Under the pieces are notes generated by a model. That model searched no databases and was not told where the DNA came from. It saw nothing but the letters and a program-made list of their open reading frames with translations. The position numbers were made by a program, and so were the translations under genes. Shown here in pieces: positions 1 through 7,179 of a stretch of 20,492 bases of DNA; the stretch's first letter is position 1; every line of letters starts with the position of its first letter. The stretch covers positions 1 to 20,492 of the forward strand of contig JAEZDN010000082.1 in assembly GCA_023433275.1 (NCBI GenBank), given 5' to 3'. The stretch comes from Verrucomicrobiota bacterium. Lineage in GTDB: Bacteria; Verrucomicrobiota; Verrucomicrobiia; Opitutales; Opitutaceae.

Positions 1-304
1 CCCTTGTTTCGCGGCGAACCGGGGGCGCGGTCAAGCCACGCCAACAACCGAGCAGTTCGACCGCGCACGCTGCGGAATCGCATTCTGACTGCATCATCGT
101 TCCGGTTAGCCAGGCTCATGCAGTTGAAAAACCGCAGATGGGCCCAAATGAACACGAATGGCCCGGACAAGGCAGGCCCTGCGGTCGAAATAGCGGCGCA
201 TTGATTGGTTCCGAACCTGGATTCCTCAACTCCTGATCCATCTGTGTGAATCCGTGTTGATCAGTAGTTGAACTGCATCGTTCCGGCTTAGCCCACGAAC
301 TGGG
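1..304. other. Non-coding stretch with decayed repeats, no gene seen
   Basis: I see no credible coding region here on either strand; the short open frames have no recognisable protein character. The stretch holds two imperfect copies of a CACAGATGG/ACACGGAT-type repeat in opposite orientation, flanked by a near-identical 17-18 bp direct repeat. A degenerate GC-rich palindrome resembling the REP-like elements elsewhere in the window lies near 19-41. Confidence 0.6.
95..293. repeat. Composite degenerate repeat: direct-repeat ends around an inverted pair
   Basis: The outer ends are CATCGTTCCGGTTAGCC (95-111) and the same word with one inserted C (276-293), a direct repeat. Inside, 119-161 reads TGCAGTTGAA, then CGCAGATGG, then GAACACGAATGG. 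The reverse strand of 233-278 reads TGCAGTTCAA, then ATCAACACGGAT, then CACAGATGG. Both arms resemble a dispersed intergenic repeat family of the CACAGATGGACACGGATGAA type that I recall from many bacterial genomes. It could be a decayed mobile cassette or chance accumulation of dispersed repeats. Confidence 0.5.
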
Positions 305-337
305 CAAAGAAAAAGCCGCGACGGAAGGTCGCGGCTT
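305..337 (-). terminator. Rho-independent terminator of pnp
   Basis: A perfect 10-bp stem (AAGCCGCGAC, 313-322, pairing with 328-337) closes a 5-nt loop. On the minus strand it is followed directly by TTTCTTT, giving a T-rich run. It lies about 70 bases past the pnp stop codon, in the correct orientation. Confidence 0.9.
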
Positions 338-408
338 GGGAGGGGAAGAAGGCGCGCTGGGGTCAGCGCGCTCCACCCGGCTGGGTTGGTTTTTTCCGGG
401 ACTCGGCC

Positions 409-2613
409 TTACTGCGCCGGGGCGTCGGTGGCCGGAGCGGCGTCGGCGGCGGGGGCGCCGCCGGCGGCCTGCTTCTGGGCCTCGAGCTCGGCCATCGCGG
501 CCTTGCGGCTGAGACGGACCTTGCCGGAACGCTCGTCGATGCCGACGCACTTCACGGTGATGCTATCGCCGACCTTGACGACATCCTCGGTGCGGCGGAC
601 GCGGAAGTCAGCCAGCTCGGAGATGTGGACGAGGCCTTCCTTGCCCGGGAGGCATTCGACGAAAGCGCCGAACTCCTTGGTGCCGGTGACGCGGCCGGTG
701 TAGATCTTGCCGATCTCGATCTGGGAACCGCCGCCGCAGAGGGCGTCGATTTCCTGCACGGCGCGGTTCATCGCGTCGGCATTGTTCGAGTAGATGAAGA
801 CCTTGCCGGAGTCGTCGTCGGCGATGTCGATCTGCGCGCCGGTCGTCTCGACGATGCGGCGGATCGTCTTGCCGCCGGGTCCGATGAGCAGGCCGATCTT
901 TTCGGGATCGATCTGGATCGTCTGGATGCGCGGAGCGTACTGGCTGAGGTCCTTGCGGGGAGCCGGCAGGGAGCTGAGCATGACCTTGAGGATCTCGATG
1001 CGGGCCTCGCGGCACTGCATGATGGCCTTCTTGGCGATCTCGAACGGGAGGCCGTTGATCTTCAGGTCCAGCTGGAAGCCGGTGATGCCCTTGGTGGTGC
1101 CGGCGACCTTGAAGTCCATGTCGCCGAAGTGATCTTCCTCACCGAGGATGTCGGTGATCGTGACCCACTTCTTGATGGAGCCGTCCGGGTTGGCCTCGGT
1201 CATGAGACCGCAGCTGATGCCCGCGACCGGGGCGATGATCGGCACGCCGGCGTCCATGAGGGCGAGACAGCCGCCGCAGATCGAGGCCATCGAGGTCGAG
1301 CCGTTGGAGGCCATGATCTCGGAGACGACGCGGATGGAGTAGGGGAAGACGTCCTCGGGAGGCAGGATCGGAACGAGGGAGCGCTCGGCGAGCGCGCCGT
1401 GGCCGATTTCGCGGCGACCCGGGCCGGTGAAGCGGCCGGCCTCGCCCACGGAGAACGGCGGGAAGTTATAGTGGAGGATGAACGACTTGGAAGTCGCGCC
1501 GCCGGTGAGACCGTCCATGTCCTGGGCTTCCTTGGTGGGCCCGAGGGTGACGATGGCAATGTTCTGGGTGTCACCACGCTGGAACATGGCGGAGCCATGA
1601 ACGCGGGGCAGCACGCCGACCTGCGCCTGGAGCGGGCGGAGGGCGGTTTCGCCGCGTTTGTCGGAGCGCACGCCCTGGGCGAGCACGGTGGCGCGGTAGG
1701 CCTTGTATTGCAGATCCTCGAACACGACGTTCAGGTCGACGTCCGTGAACTTGTCGGCGCCGAGCTCGGCGGTGAGGGCAGCCTTGGCCTCTTCCTTGAG
1801 GGCCTTCACGTTGTTGGAGCGGACGTTCTTCTCGTAGCCGAAGATGGCGGCGGAGACGCGCTCGGCGGGGACGACGCGCTCGATGATGGCGCGGGCCTCG
1901 GGGGTGGCGCCCACGAGCTTGAAGGTGGCCTTCGGCTTGCCGGCGAGCTGCTGGAGTTCCTTGATCGCGGCGATGATCGGCTGGATGGCGTTGTGGCCGA
2001 ACTCGAGGGCGGCAATGAACTTGTCCTCGGGGATCTGGTCGGCGGAGCCCTCGATCATCAGCATGTCCTTCTCGTTGCCGACGTAGATGAGGTCGAGCGA
2101 CGAGCTGAACATCTGCTCGATGGTCGGGTTGGCGACGAACTGGTCGTCGATGAGGGCGACGCGCACGCAGCCGATCGGCCCGTTCCACGGGATGTCGGAG
2201 ATGTGCAGGGCGGCGCTGGCGCCGTTGACCATCGCGATGTCGGAGTCGTTGACGAGGTCGGCCGACATGAGCTGGCCGATGATCTGCACCTCATTGAGGA
2301 AGCCCTCGGGGAAGAGGGGGCGGCAGGGGCGGTCGCAGAGGCGGGAGATGAGGATCTCGCGCTCGGAGGGACGGCCCTCGCGCTTGAAGTAGCCGCCGGG
2401 GAAGCGGCCGGCCGCGGCGTATTTGTCGCGGTAGTCGACGGTGAGCGGGAAGAAGTCCTGGCCGGGGCGCATGGTTTGCGCGGCGCAGGCGGTGACCATG
2501 ACGTTGGTCTCGCCGACGGTGACGAAGACGGCGCCGCCCGCGAGGTTGGCGATGGAGCCGGTGGAGAACTTCAGGTTCAGGCCGGCGACGGATACATTGT
2601 GTTTCTGATTCAT
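409..2613 (-). CDS. pnp: Polyribonucleotide nucleotidyltransferase (PNPase)
   Basis: This is the phosphorolytic 3'-5' exoribonuclease of RNA decay, usually a trimer that can join a degradosome. The 734-residue product has the full architecture: RNase PH domain 1 (about 5-140), a helical linker, RNase PH domain 2 (about 320-530), a KH domain (about 565-625, with IGPGGK at 577-582) and an S1 domain (about 635-705). The active-site segment GDMDFK is present, with D494, D500 and K502 matching E. coli D486, D492 and K494. The QRGDTQ and REGRPSER motifs are intact. I chose the ATG giving MNQKHNVSV because it matches the family N-terminus; an in-frame start 17 codons upstream is possible. No Shine-Dalgarno sequence precedes it and the leader is pyrimidine-rich. 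The tail after S1 is rich in Ala and Pro. It lies downstream of rpsO behind a terminator, as in the classical rpsO-pnp arrangement. Confidence 0.98.
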   Translation of the reverse strand: MNQKHNVSVAGLNLKFSTGSIANLAGGAVFVTVGETNVMVTACAAQTMRPGQDFFPLTVDYRDKYAAAGRFPGGYFKREGRPSEREILISRLCDRPCRPLFPEGFLNEVQIIGQLMSADLVNDSDIAMVNGASAALHISDIPWNGPIGCVRVALIDDQFVANPTIEQMFSSSLDLIYVGNEKDMLMIEGSADQIPEDKFIAALEFGHNAIQPIIAAIKELQQLAGKPKATFKLVGATPEARAIIERVVPAERVSAAIFGYEKNVRSNNVKALKEEAKAALTAELGADKFTDVDLNVVFEDLQYKAYRATVLAQGVRSDKRGETALRPLQAQVGVLPRVHGSAMFQRGDTQNIAIVTLGPTKEAQDMDGLTGGATSKSFILHYNFPPFSVGEAGRFTGPGRREIGHGALAERSLVPILPPEDVFPYSIRVVSEIMASNGSTSMASICGGCLALMDAGVPIIAPVAGISCGLMTEANPDGSIKKWVTITDILGEEDHFGDMDFKVAGTTKGITGFQLDLKINGLPFEIAKKAIMQCREARIEILKVMLSSLPAPRKDLSQYAPRIQTIQIDPEKIGLLIGPGGKTIRRIVETTGAQIDIADDDSGKVFIYSNNADAMNRAVQEIDALCGGGSQIEIGKIYTGRVTGTKEFGAFVECLPGKEGLVHISELADFRVRRTEDVVKVGDSITVKCVGIDERSGKVRLSRKAAMAELEAQKQAAGGAPAADAAPATDAPAQ

Positions 2614-2772
2614 GATATGACGGAGGGAGGGCCGCTCAGGGCCCGGGGGATGCGACGACGCCAAAGCGGCGGCGGAGCGGGGGTTCTACCTTTTTCGTGG
2701 CGCCCTCGGAATCAGTGCCGAGAAATTTCGGATTACGGCTCCGATCCTGGTGGGGGGCTTGGGGCCCGGTCA

Positions 2773-2796
2773 GTCGCGGCGTAAAGCCGCTTCCAC
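2773..2796 (-). repeat. REP-like element in the rpsO-pnp spacer
   Basis: On the minus strand this reads GTGG, then AAGCGGC, a short loop TTTAC, and GCCGCGAC. That is the GTRG-plus-hairpin layout of REP sequences, with a 5-bp stem GCGGC/GCCGC. It sits in the 5' leader region of pnp. It is short, so chance is possible. Confidence 0.4.
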
Positions 2797-2850
2797 ATCA
2801 AGATCTGAGAAGTAAGCTGAAATGTCCCGGGCGCTGGTCCTGTGAGGGAG

Positions 2851-2888
2851 CTAAAACGAAGGGCGACCCGTCGGTGGGCCGCCCTTCG
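2851..2888 (-). terminator. Terminator between rpsO and pnp
   Basis: A 9-bp stem CGAAGGGCG (2857-2865) pairs with 2880-2888, and an inner CCC/GGG extension closes a 6-nt loop. On the minus strand TTTTAG follows the stem. It lies 9 bases past the rpsO stop, so some transcripts probably end here and pnp likely has readthrough or its own promoter. Confidence 0.8.
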
Positions 2889-2897
2889 TGAAATCGG

Positions 2898-3161
2898 TTA
2901 CTTGCGCAGGCTGAGCTTCTGCAGCAGTTCGTTGTACTTGGCGAGGTCCTCGCTCTTGACGTAATCAAGGAGCTTGCGACGACGGCTGGCCATTTGGAGG
3001 AGGCCGCGGCGGCTGTGGAAGTCCTTGCGATGCGTGCGCAGGTGCTCGGTCAAGTGATTGATCCGGGCGGTGAGCAGCGCGATCTGGACGTCGCTGGAGC
3101 CGGTGTCCTTCTCGTGGGTTTTGTACTGGGCGATGACTTCTGACTTAACGGGTTGTGACAT
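2898..3161 (-). CDS. rpsO: 30S ribosomal protein S15
   Basis: This is the small-subunit protein that binds the 16S rRNA central domain early in assembly. The 87-residue product spans the whole family (usually 88-89). It shows the conserved core, including DTGSSDVQIALLTARI near 19-34, HLTEHLRTHRKDFHSRRGLL near 36-55 and RRKLLDYV near 61-68. The ATG start gives MSQPVKSEVI. No Shine-Dalgarno is visible; the leader just before the ATG is A/C-rich and looks unstructured, while three hairpins lie further upstream. It is followed by a terminator and then pnp. Confidence 0.98.
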   Translation of the reverse strand: MSQPVKSEVIAQYKTHEKDTGSSDVQIALLTARINHLTEHLRTHRKDFHSRRGLLQMASRRRKLLDYVKSEDLAKYNELLQKLSLRK

Positions 3162-3192
3162 GGTTTATGTGGTTGATGACGCGGTCGATAGA

Positions 3193-3260
3193 GGAGCTTT
3201 CGCTCCGTGCCGCCCGCTTGTGGAGGGCCGGCGGCACCGTTAGTGTCCGGTTGCCCGGAC
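3193..3260 (-). promoter_or_regulatory. Structured rpsO mRNA leader, candidate S15 autoregulatory element
   Basis: In transcript order the minus strand can form three hairpins. The first is GTCCGG-GCAA-CCGGAC (3260-3245), a 6-bp stem with a GNRA loop. The second is GTGCCGCC paired with GGCGGCAC (3237-3207), an 8-bp stem with a 15-nt loop. The third is GGAGC-GAAA-GCTCC (3206-3193), again with a GNRA loop, abutting the second with no spacer. They end about 31 bases before the rpsO ATG. S15 is known to repress its own mRNA through structured leaders in several bacteria; assigning that role here is inference. The third hairpin also resembles dispersed REP-type palindromes. Confidence 0.45.
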
Positions 3261-3268
3261 TGACCGTG

Positions 3269-3297
3269 GTGGGAGCTTGCGACCAGCAGGCTCTCAC
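3269..3297. repeat. REP-like hairpin upstream of rpsO
   Basis: GTGGGAGCTTGC (3269-3280) and GCAGGCTCTCAC (3286-3297) form an imperfect 12-bp inverted repeat, 10 of 12 paired, around a 5-nt loop. It begins with the GTGGGAGC word typical of REP sequences. It lies between the GT-C-like gene and rpsO and could also slow transcription leaving that gene. Confidence 0.5.
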
Positions 3298-3311
3298 TAA
3301 CGTAAGGGGGC

Positions 3312-3340
3312 ATTAACCAAGCGTGGCCGGATGCCTGCAA
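3312..3340 (-). promoter_or_regulatory. Weak candidate promoter for rpsO
   Basis: On the minus strand TTGCAG and GTTAAT are separated by 17 bases. The -10 matches TATAAT at four of six positions and the -35 matches TTGACA at three. It would start transcription just upstream of the structured leader. The match is modest and no transcript data are available. Confidence 0.25.
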
Positions 3341-3379
3341 GCGTAATTTTGCCTAGGGCCTCGGTGGGAGGGCGCGCGT

Positions 3380-4813
3380 TCAAGGGGCGGGCGGCGCATG
3401 GGAGGCGGGAGGATCCGATTTGAAGTAGCGCAGGGCGAAGCGGCTTTGCGCCGGCTCGAGGTACATGATGATCGGGTCGGGCGGTGCGGCCGCCCGGATG
3501 CGGTCGGCGGGCGGCTCCAGCTTTGACAGCCAGAGGCAGTACAACGCGTCGTCGAGAGGGCTGATCCGGCGTTCCGCGATGATGGTGATCATGGGGCTCC
3601 ATGGGAAATAACAGCGCCCGGGGTTCCGGCGCGCGGCCGCGAGCAGTTCCTCCTGGGAGCGGTCAGGGACCCAGCGCATGCCGGATTGCAGGATCAGGCG
3701 CGTGCCGGCGCAGGCGGGGAGCACGACGGCGAGCAGGAAAAGCCCGGCGGAGACGGCACGCCGCGCAGCGGGCAAGTTGAAGGCCAGGCAGAGCACGACC
3801 AGCCCGGCGAGGAACAGGTAGTGCATCGAGTGGACCGAGTTGAGGCCACCGCCGGCCTTGAGCACGGCGACCAGGCCCAAGGGGGCGAGCCAGCCGGCGG
3901 ACCAGAGCAAGAGGCGGAGCAGGGAACGCGAGGGGTCGTTCAAGAGTGGGGCGGTCGCGTTGCGGCGCGTCCACCAGACGAACGCCACGGCGGGGAGCCA
4001 CACGGCGGAGGCGGCGAGGAGGCGACCGAGTTCCTGCGCGAGCAGGAGGAGGCCGCCGCGCCACGGGTTCCGCGCATGCACCAGCCAGGTATTGAACAGG
4101 ACTTCCTCCGGGCCAAACGCGGCCAGGACCGCGGCGCTGATCGCGGCGCCGTGGACGAGCGACCAGAAGAGCAGGGGACGGATTGCGTCGCGGCGCCGCT
4201 CATGCCACAGCCAGCACACGAGGGCGGGCAGGAGGGAGATCGCGATGACCTTGGTCCAGAATGCGCCGGCGAGGGCCAGTGCGCACAGGTGAAGGGCTCC
4301 GCGGCTTCCCGTGCGCACGAAGCGGAGGAGGCTGAGGCAGGCGGTGAGTTGCAGGGCGAGGCAGACCGCGTCGACATGCACGAAGTAAAAGCTGTAGTTG
4401 CTGATGGAGTGGCCAGCCATGAGAGCGCCGCCCACGATGGTGCCCGACCAGGTGGCGCTTCGGGAAAGACCGGCCGCGCGCAGCACGGCGGCGATGGGCA
4501 GGAGCCAGGTGAGAATGTTCGAGATTCCTGCGACGAGCAGCGCGTGGGTTGGGTTGGCGAAGAAGGTGGCCGGCAGATGCCAGAGGGGGAACACCGGGCC
4601 GTAGAACCAGCCGAGGTGGGCGCCGGAGTCACGCAGCGCGTAGATGGGCAGGCCGCGGGAGAGGGCGAAGGAGGACGCGAGCCGAGCCGGGTTCCACTGC
4701 ACCAAGGGCATGAGGCACAGGGCATGCCAGCAGATGACGCTGAGGACGAGGGCTGCGGCCGCGACGGTGAGTCGAAAGGGGAGGCTCGAACCGAAAGGGA
4801 CGCTGCCGTTCAT
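3380..4813 (-). CDS. Polytopic membrane protein, GT-C glycosyltransferase-like
   Basis: I do not recognise this gene with certainty. The 477-residue product is strongly hydrophobic, with roughly ten membrane segments and a soluble tail from about residue 400. After the first membrane segment, a loop runs through SRGLPIYALRDSGAHLGWFYGPVFPLWHL; a G-x-P-x-Y word followed by Y-G-P is typical of mannosyl or arabinosyl-type GT-C enzymes and the DUF2029 group. The acidic D/E-x-D motif expected in the first GT-C loop is not evident, so the fold may be right and the activity absent or different. The ATG start lies 5 bases past the DUF721 gene stop, with GAGG about 6 bases before it, so it is probably translated as part of that operon. 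An envelope-glycan or lipid modification role fits the MsbA neighbour but is inference. Confidence 0.75.
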   Translation of the reverse strand: MNGSVPFGSSLPFRLTVAAAALVLSVICWHALCLMPLVQWNPARLASSFALSRGLPIYALRDSGAHLGWFYGPVFPLWHLPATFFANPTHALLVAGISNILTWLLPIAAVLRAAGLSRSATWSGTIVGGALMAGHSISNYSFYFVHVDAVCLALQLTACLSLLRFVRTGSRGALHLCALALAGAFWTKVIAISLLPALVCWLWHERRRDAIRPLLFWSLVHGAAISAAVLAAFGPEEVLFNTWLVHARNPWRGGLLLLAQELGRLLAASAVWLPAVAFVWWTRRNATAPLLNDPSRSLLRLLLWSAGWLAPLGLVAVLKAGGGLNSVHSMHYLFLAGLVVLCLAFNLPAARRAVSAGLFLLAVVLPACAGTRLILQSGMRWVPDRSQEELLAAARRNPGRCYFPWSPMITIIAERRISPLDDALYCLWLSKLEPPADRIRAAAPPDPIIMYLEPAQSRFALRYFKSDPPASHAPPAP

Positions 4814-4818
4814 GCGCC

Positions 4819-5211
4819 TCAGTTCGAGCGAAGCGCCAGGCCCTTGATGTGATCGCAGCCGGGGAGCTGGCGCAGCTTCTCCACGATGGTGGCACGATGC
4901 ATGAAGAGTTCGTTACGGACGACGCTGTGGGAGACGAGGACAACGAGGAGGTTGCGCTCGACCGCGAGCGGATGGGAATAGCCGGCGCTGGCGGCGCCCA
5001 CGATTTGCGGCCAGTGGTCGCGGATGCTGTGCTCGAGGGAATCGTGGCTGATGCGATACTTGACGAGAAGTTCGTCGACCAGGGACGCGAGATCGACGGT
5101 CGGACGGCGGCGCGAGCGACCCACGTCCTCCGGCAACGCGCGGAAGCCGGCGATCATGTTCTCCACGGCGCGGGAGAATTCCTTGGGCTCCTTGGTGTCC
5201 TTCTTAGCCAC
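4819..5211 (-). CDS. DUF721 (DciA-like) protein
   Basis: This small soluble protein (130 residues from the GTG at 5211) carries a DUF721 domain over about residues 40-128. Visible family features are W-P-Q-I-V-G near the domain start, a VERNLLVVLVSHSVVRNEL strand-helix block, and a terminal IKGLALR. DUF721 includes DciA, which works with the replicative helicase DnaB in bacteria lacking DnaC or DnaI; whether this copy does so is inference. An alternative TTG start at 5244 would add 11 residues. I prefer GTG because the product then begins MAKKDTKEPKEF, but neither start has a Shine-Dalgarno. It sits between the MsbA-like exporter and the GT-C-like gene in a tight same-strand run. Confidence 0.85.
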   Translation of the reverse strand: MAKKDTKEPKEFSRAVENMIAGFRALPEDVGRSRRRPTVDLASLVDELLVKYRISHDSLEHSIRDHWPQIVGAASAGYSHPLAVERNLLVVLVSHSVVRNELFMHRATIVEKLRQLPGCDHIKGLALRSN

Positions 5212-5259
5212 GGAAGTTTCGGATCTGAGGTTGAACCGCCCCAATTTGCGCGTCCGTGA

Positions 5260-6999
5260 TCACGTTGCCGCGGTTTGCCGATCGTAGAGCGATCGGTAGA
5301 GGGCGTTGCCGGCGTAGAGCGCGGTGTGATTGCCCTGGGCCACGACGCGCCCCTGCTGGAAGACGAGGATTTGGGAGGCGTCGCGGATCGTGCTGAAACG
5401 GTGGGCGATGATGAGGACGGTGCGTCCCTGGACGAGTTTGCGCAGGGCGTCCTGCACCGCGGCCTCGCTGCTGGAATCGAGGGCACTGGTGGCCTCGTCG
5501 AGGATGAGGATGGGCGCCTGGCGGAGAAAGGCGCGGGCGATGGCGAGGCGTTGTTTCTGGCCGCCCGAAAGCAGGGCGCCGCGTTCGCCGACTCGCGTTT
5601 CATAACCCTGGGGCAGGAGGCGGATGAAGTCGTCGGCGTGGGCGTCGACTGCGGCCGCCATGATCTCGTCGCGACTCGCGTCCTCGCGGCCCAGGCGGAG
5701 ATTCTCGTAGATCGTGTCGTTGAAGAGCACGGGTTCCTGTGAGACGAGGGCGACGTTGCGGCGGAGGTCGGCGAGGCGCATGGCGCGCACGTCGATGCCA
5801 TCGATGGTGACCGCACCGGCGGCGACCTCATAAAAGCGAGGGACGAGGTTGGCGAAGGTGCTCTTGCCGGCACCGCTTGGGCCGACGAGCGCGCAGACCG
5901 TGCCGGCGGGAATGGTTACATTGACCTCCTGAAGGGCCGGCGTGTCGCCATACGCAAAGGTGACGCCGGCGAAGGCCACCTCGCCGCGGAGACGCGTCAC
6001 GGCGACCGGGGCGGCGGGATCGGCGATCGTGAGCGGCGCGTTGAGGATGGGCTCGAGGCGCTCGAGGGCGGCGGTGCCGCGCTTGATCTCGGAGTTGAGG
6101 TTGCCGAGCTTCTTGATCGGCTCGTAGCACTGGTAGAGTGCGAGCAGCACGCCCATGAGGACTTCCAGCTTGAGGCCGGCGCGGTAGGCGTAGGTCAGGG
6201 TGAGCGCGATGCCGAAGGCGGAGATGATCTCGATGGCCGGGCTGAGACCGAGGGCGTACTTGGCGATCTTGAGCTGGGCGGTGAGTAGATTGCGCGCGGT
6301 GGTGGCGAAGCGATCGGTGAAATTCCGTTCCAGCCCGAAAGCGCGCACCTCGCGGGCGGCGACCAGGTTCTCGGTGAGCTGCGAGGAGAGCGAACCGAGT
6401 TGGGCCTGCGCCTGGGCGGCGCGAATGAGGACCTTCCGGGCGACGTAGCGCACGGGGAAGATGCACAGCGGAACGAGCAGGAGCGTGACGACCGCGAGCG
6501 TGACGCCCTCGGCCTTTTGCGCGGCCCACACGACGTAGGCGAGGGCGCCGACGAGGGTGAGCGGGTGCTTGATGCCATCGCTGGCGGTAAGGGTCATCGC
6601 GGCCTGCACCTGCTGGGCATCGGCGAGGGCGCGCGAGCTCAGTTCGCCGCTGGGATAGCGTTGGAGGAACGAGAGCGGCAGGAATTGCAGCTTGCGGAAG
6701 TATTCGAGGCGGATGGCCTCCAGCACGCGCGTGCCGATGACCTGGAAGAGGTAGCTGCTGGCGTAGCCGGCGAGTCCGCGCACGAGGAAGAGGGCGGGGA
6801 CCAACAGGGTCAGCAAGGCGATGTAGCCGAGCGGGTGGGAACGGTCCTCGCCGAAGACATCGCTGAAGACATACGTGACGAGCAGGGGCAGGCCGAAACC
6901 GTTGGCCGCCGAGTAGATCATCATGCACAGCAGGGCCAGCACGAGCTTGCCCCGCAGTGGCTGGAAATATCGGAAATAGGGACGAAAGCGGCGGAACAT
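5260..6999 (-). CDS. msbA: MsbA-like ABC exporter (fused membrane and ATPase domains)
   Basis: This is a 579-residue half-transporter of the lipid-flippase/multidrug class that acts as a homodimer in the inner membrane. Residues about 15-310 form the six-helix exporter domain. The ATPase domain follows with Walker A GPSGAGKST (373-381), Q-loop Q421, signature LSGGQ (477-481), Walker B ILILDE (497-502) and H533. All catalytic residues are intact. MsbA flips lipid A core in Gram-negative bacteria; substrate here is inferred from family and envelope context. I chose the ATG giving MFRRFRPYF: the open frame extends 23 codons further, but that extension runs into repeat DNA next to a REPIN-like element. 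It lies downstream of oppC, separated by that element. Confidence 0.88.
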   Translation of the reverse strand: MFRRFRPYFRYFQPLRGKLVLALLCMMIYSAANGFGLPLLVTYVFSDVFGEDRSHPLGYIALLTLLVPALFLVRGLAGYASSYLFQVIGTRVLEAIRLEYFRKLQFLPLSFLQRYPSGELSSRALADAQQVQAAMTLTASDGIKHPLTLVGALAYVVWAAQKAEGVTLAVVTLLLVPLCIFPVRYVARKVLIRAAQAQAQLGSLSSQLTENLVAAREVRAFGLERNFTDRFATTARNLLTAQLKIAKYALGLSPAIEIISAFGIALTLTYAYRAGLKLEVLMGVLLALYQCYEPIKKLGNLNSEIKRGTAALERLEPILNAPLTIADPAAPVAVTRLRGEVAFAGVTFAYGDTPALQEVNVTIPAGTVCALVGPSGAGKSTFANLVPRFYEVAAGAVTIDGIDVRAMRLADLRRNVALVSQEPVLFNDTIYENLRLGREDASRDEIMAAAVDAHADDFIRLLPQGYETRVGERGALLSGGQKQRLAIARAFLRQAPILILDEATSALDSSSEAAVQDALRKLVQGRTVLIIAHRFSTIRDASQILVFQQGRVVAQGNHTALYAGNALYRSLYDRQTAAT

Positions 7000-7024
7000 G
7001 AGGGGCCGGAAGGCGGAATGAGCA

Positions 7025-7059
7025 GACAGAGGACGGAGGATGGAGGCCAGACGGAAAGT
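7025..7059 (-). repeat. Conserved REPIN-flank, copy 1
   Basis: The plus strand begins GACAGAGGACGGAGGATG and ends GAGGCCAGACGGAAAGT. It shares the exact 15-mer GAGGCCAGACGGAAA, and a weaker GACAGA-RGA start, with 9184-9219. In both places it lies about 25 bases before a start codon (the msbA-like gene here) and next to a REPIN-like pair. On the coding strand it is pyrimidine-rich. Confidence 0.6.
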
Positions 7060-7070
7060 GGCGGGCAATC

Positions 7071-7146
7071 GTAGGAGCCTGGTTGCAGGCGATGCGGCGG
7101 TGGCGCACGCGGCGGGCGCACTGATCGCCTGTAAACAGGCTCCTAC
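7071..7146. repeat. REPIN-like inverted REP pair between oppC and msbA
   Basis: The left unit starts GTAGGAGCCTGGTTGCAGG and continues CGAT. The right unit is its inverse, ATCGCCTGTAAACAGGC then TCCTAC. Each unit has a 5' GTAG followed by a CCTG/CAGG hairpin, the layout of REP sequences mobilised by RAYT transposases. The 76-bp pair fills most of the spacer after oppC. A second copy lies at 9248-9320. Confidence 0.85.
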
Positions 7147-7179
7147 AAGAGGGCGGACGACGAGCGCGCAATGGCGAGC

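Noticed and set aside
625..2784. Long open frame on the plus strand opposite pnp
   Set aside because: It is rich in Asp, Glu, Gly and Ala, has no recognisable domain, and is an antisense frame kept open by the GC-rich codon bias of pnp.
7000..7068. Possible 23-residue N-terminal extension of the MsbA-like exporter
   Set aside because: It is encoded by the repeat flank beside the REPIN-like pair; the family N-terminus fits the ATG at 6999.
7071..7146. CRISPR array or intrinsic terminator
   Set aside because: There are only two inverted units with no regular spacers, and no T-run follows the stem, so it is neither a CRISPR array nor a classical terminator.
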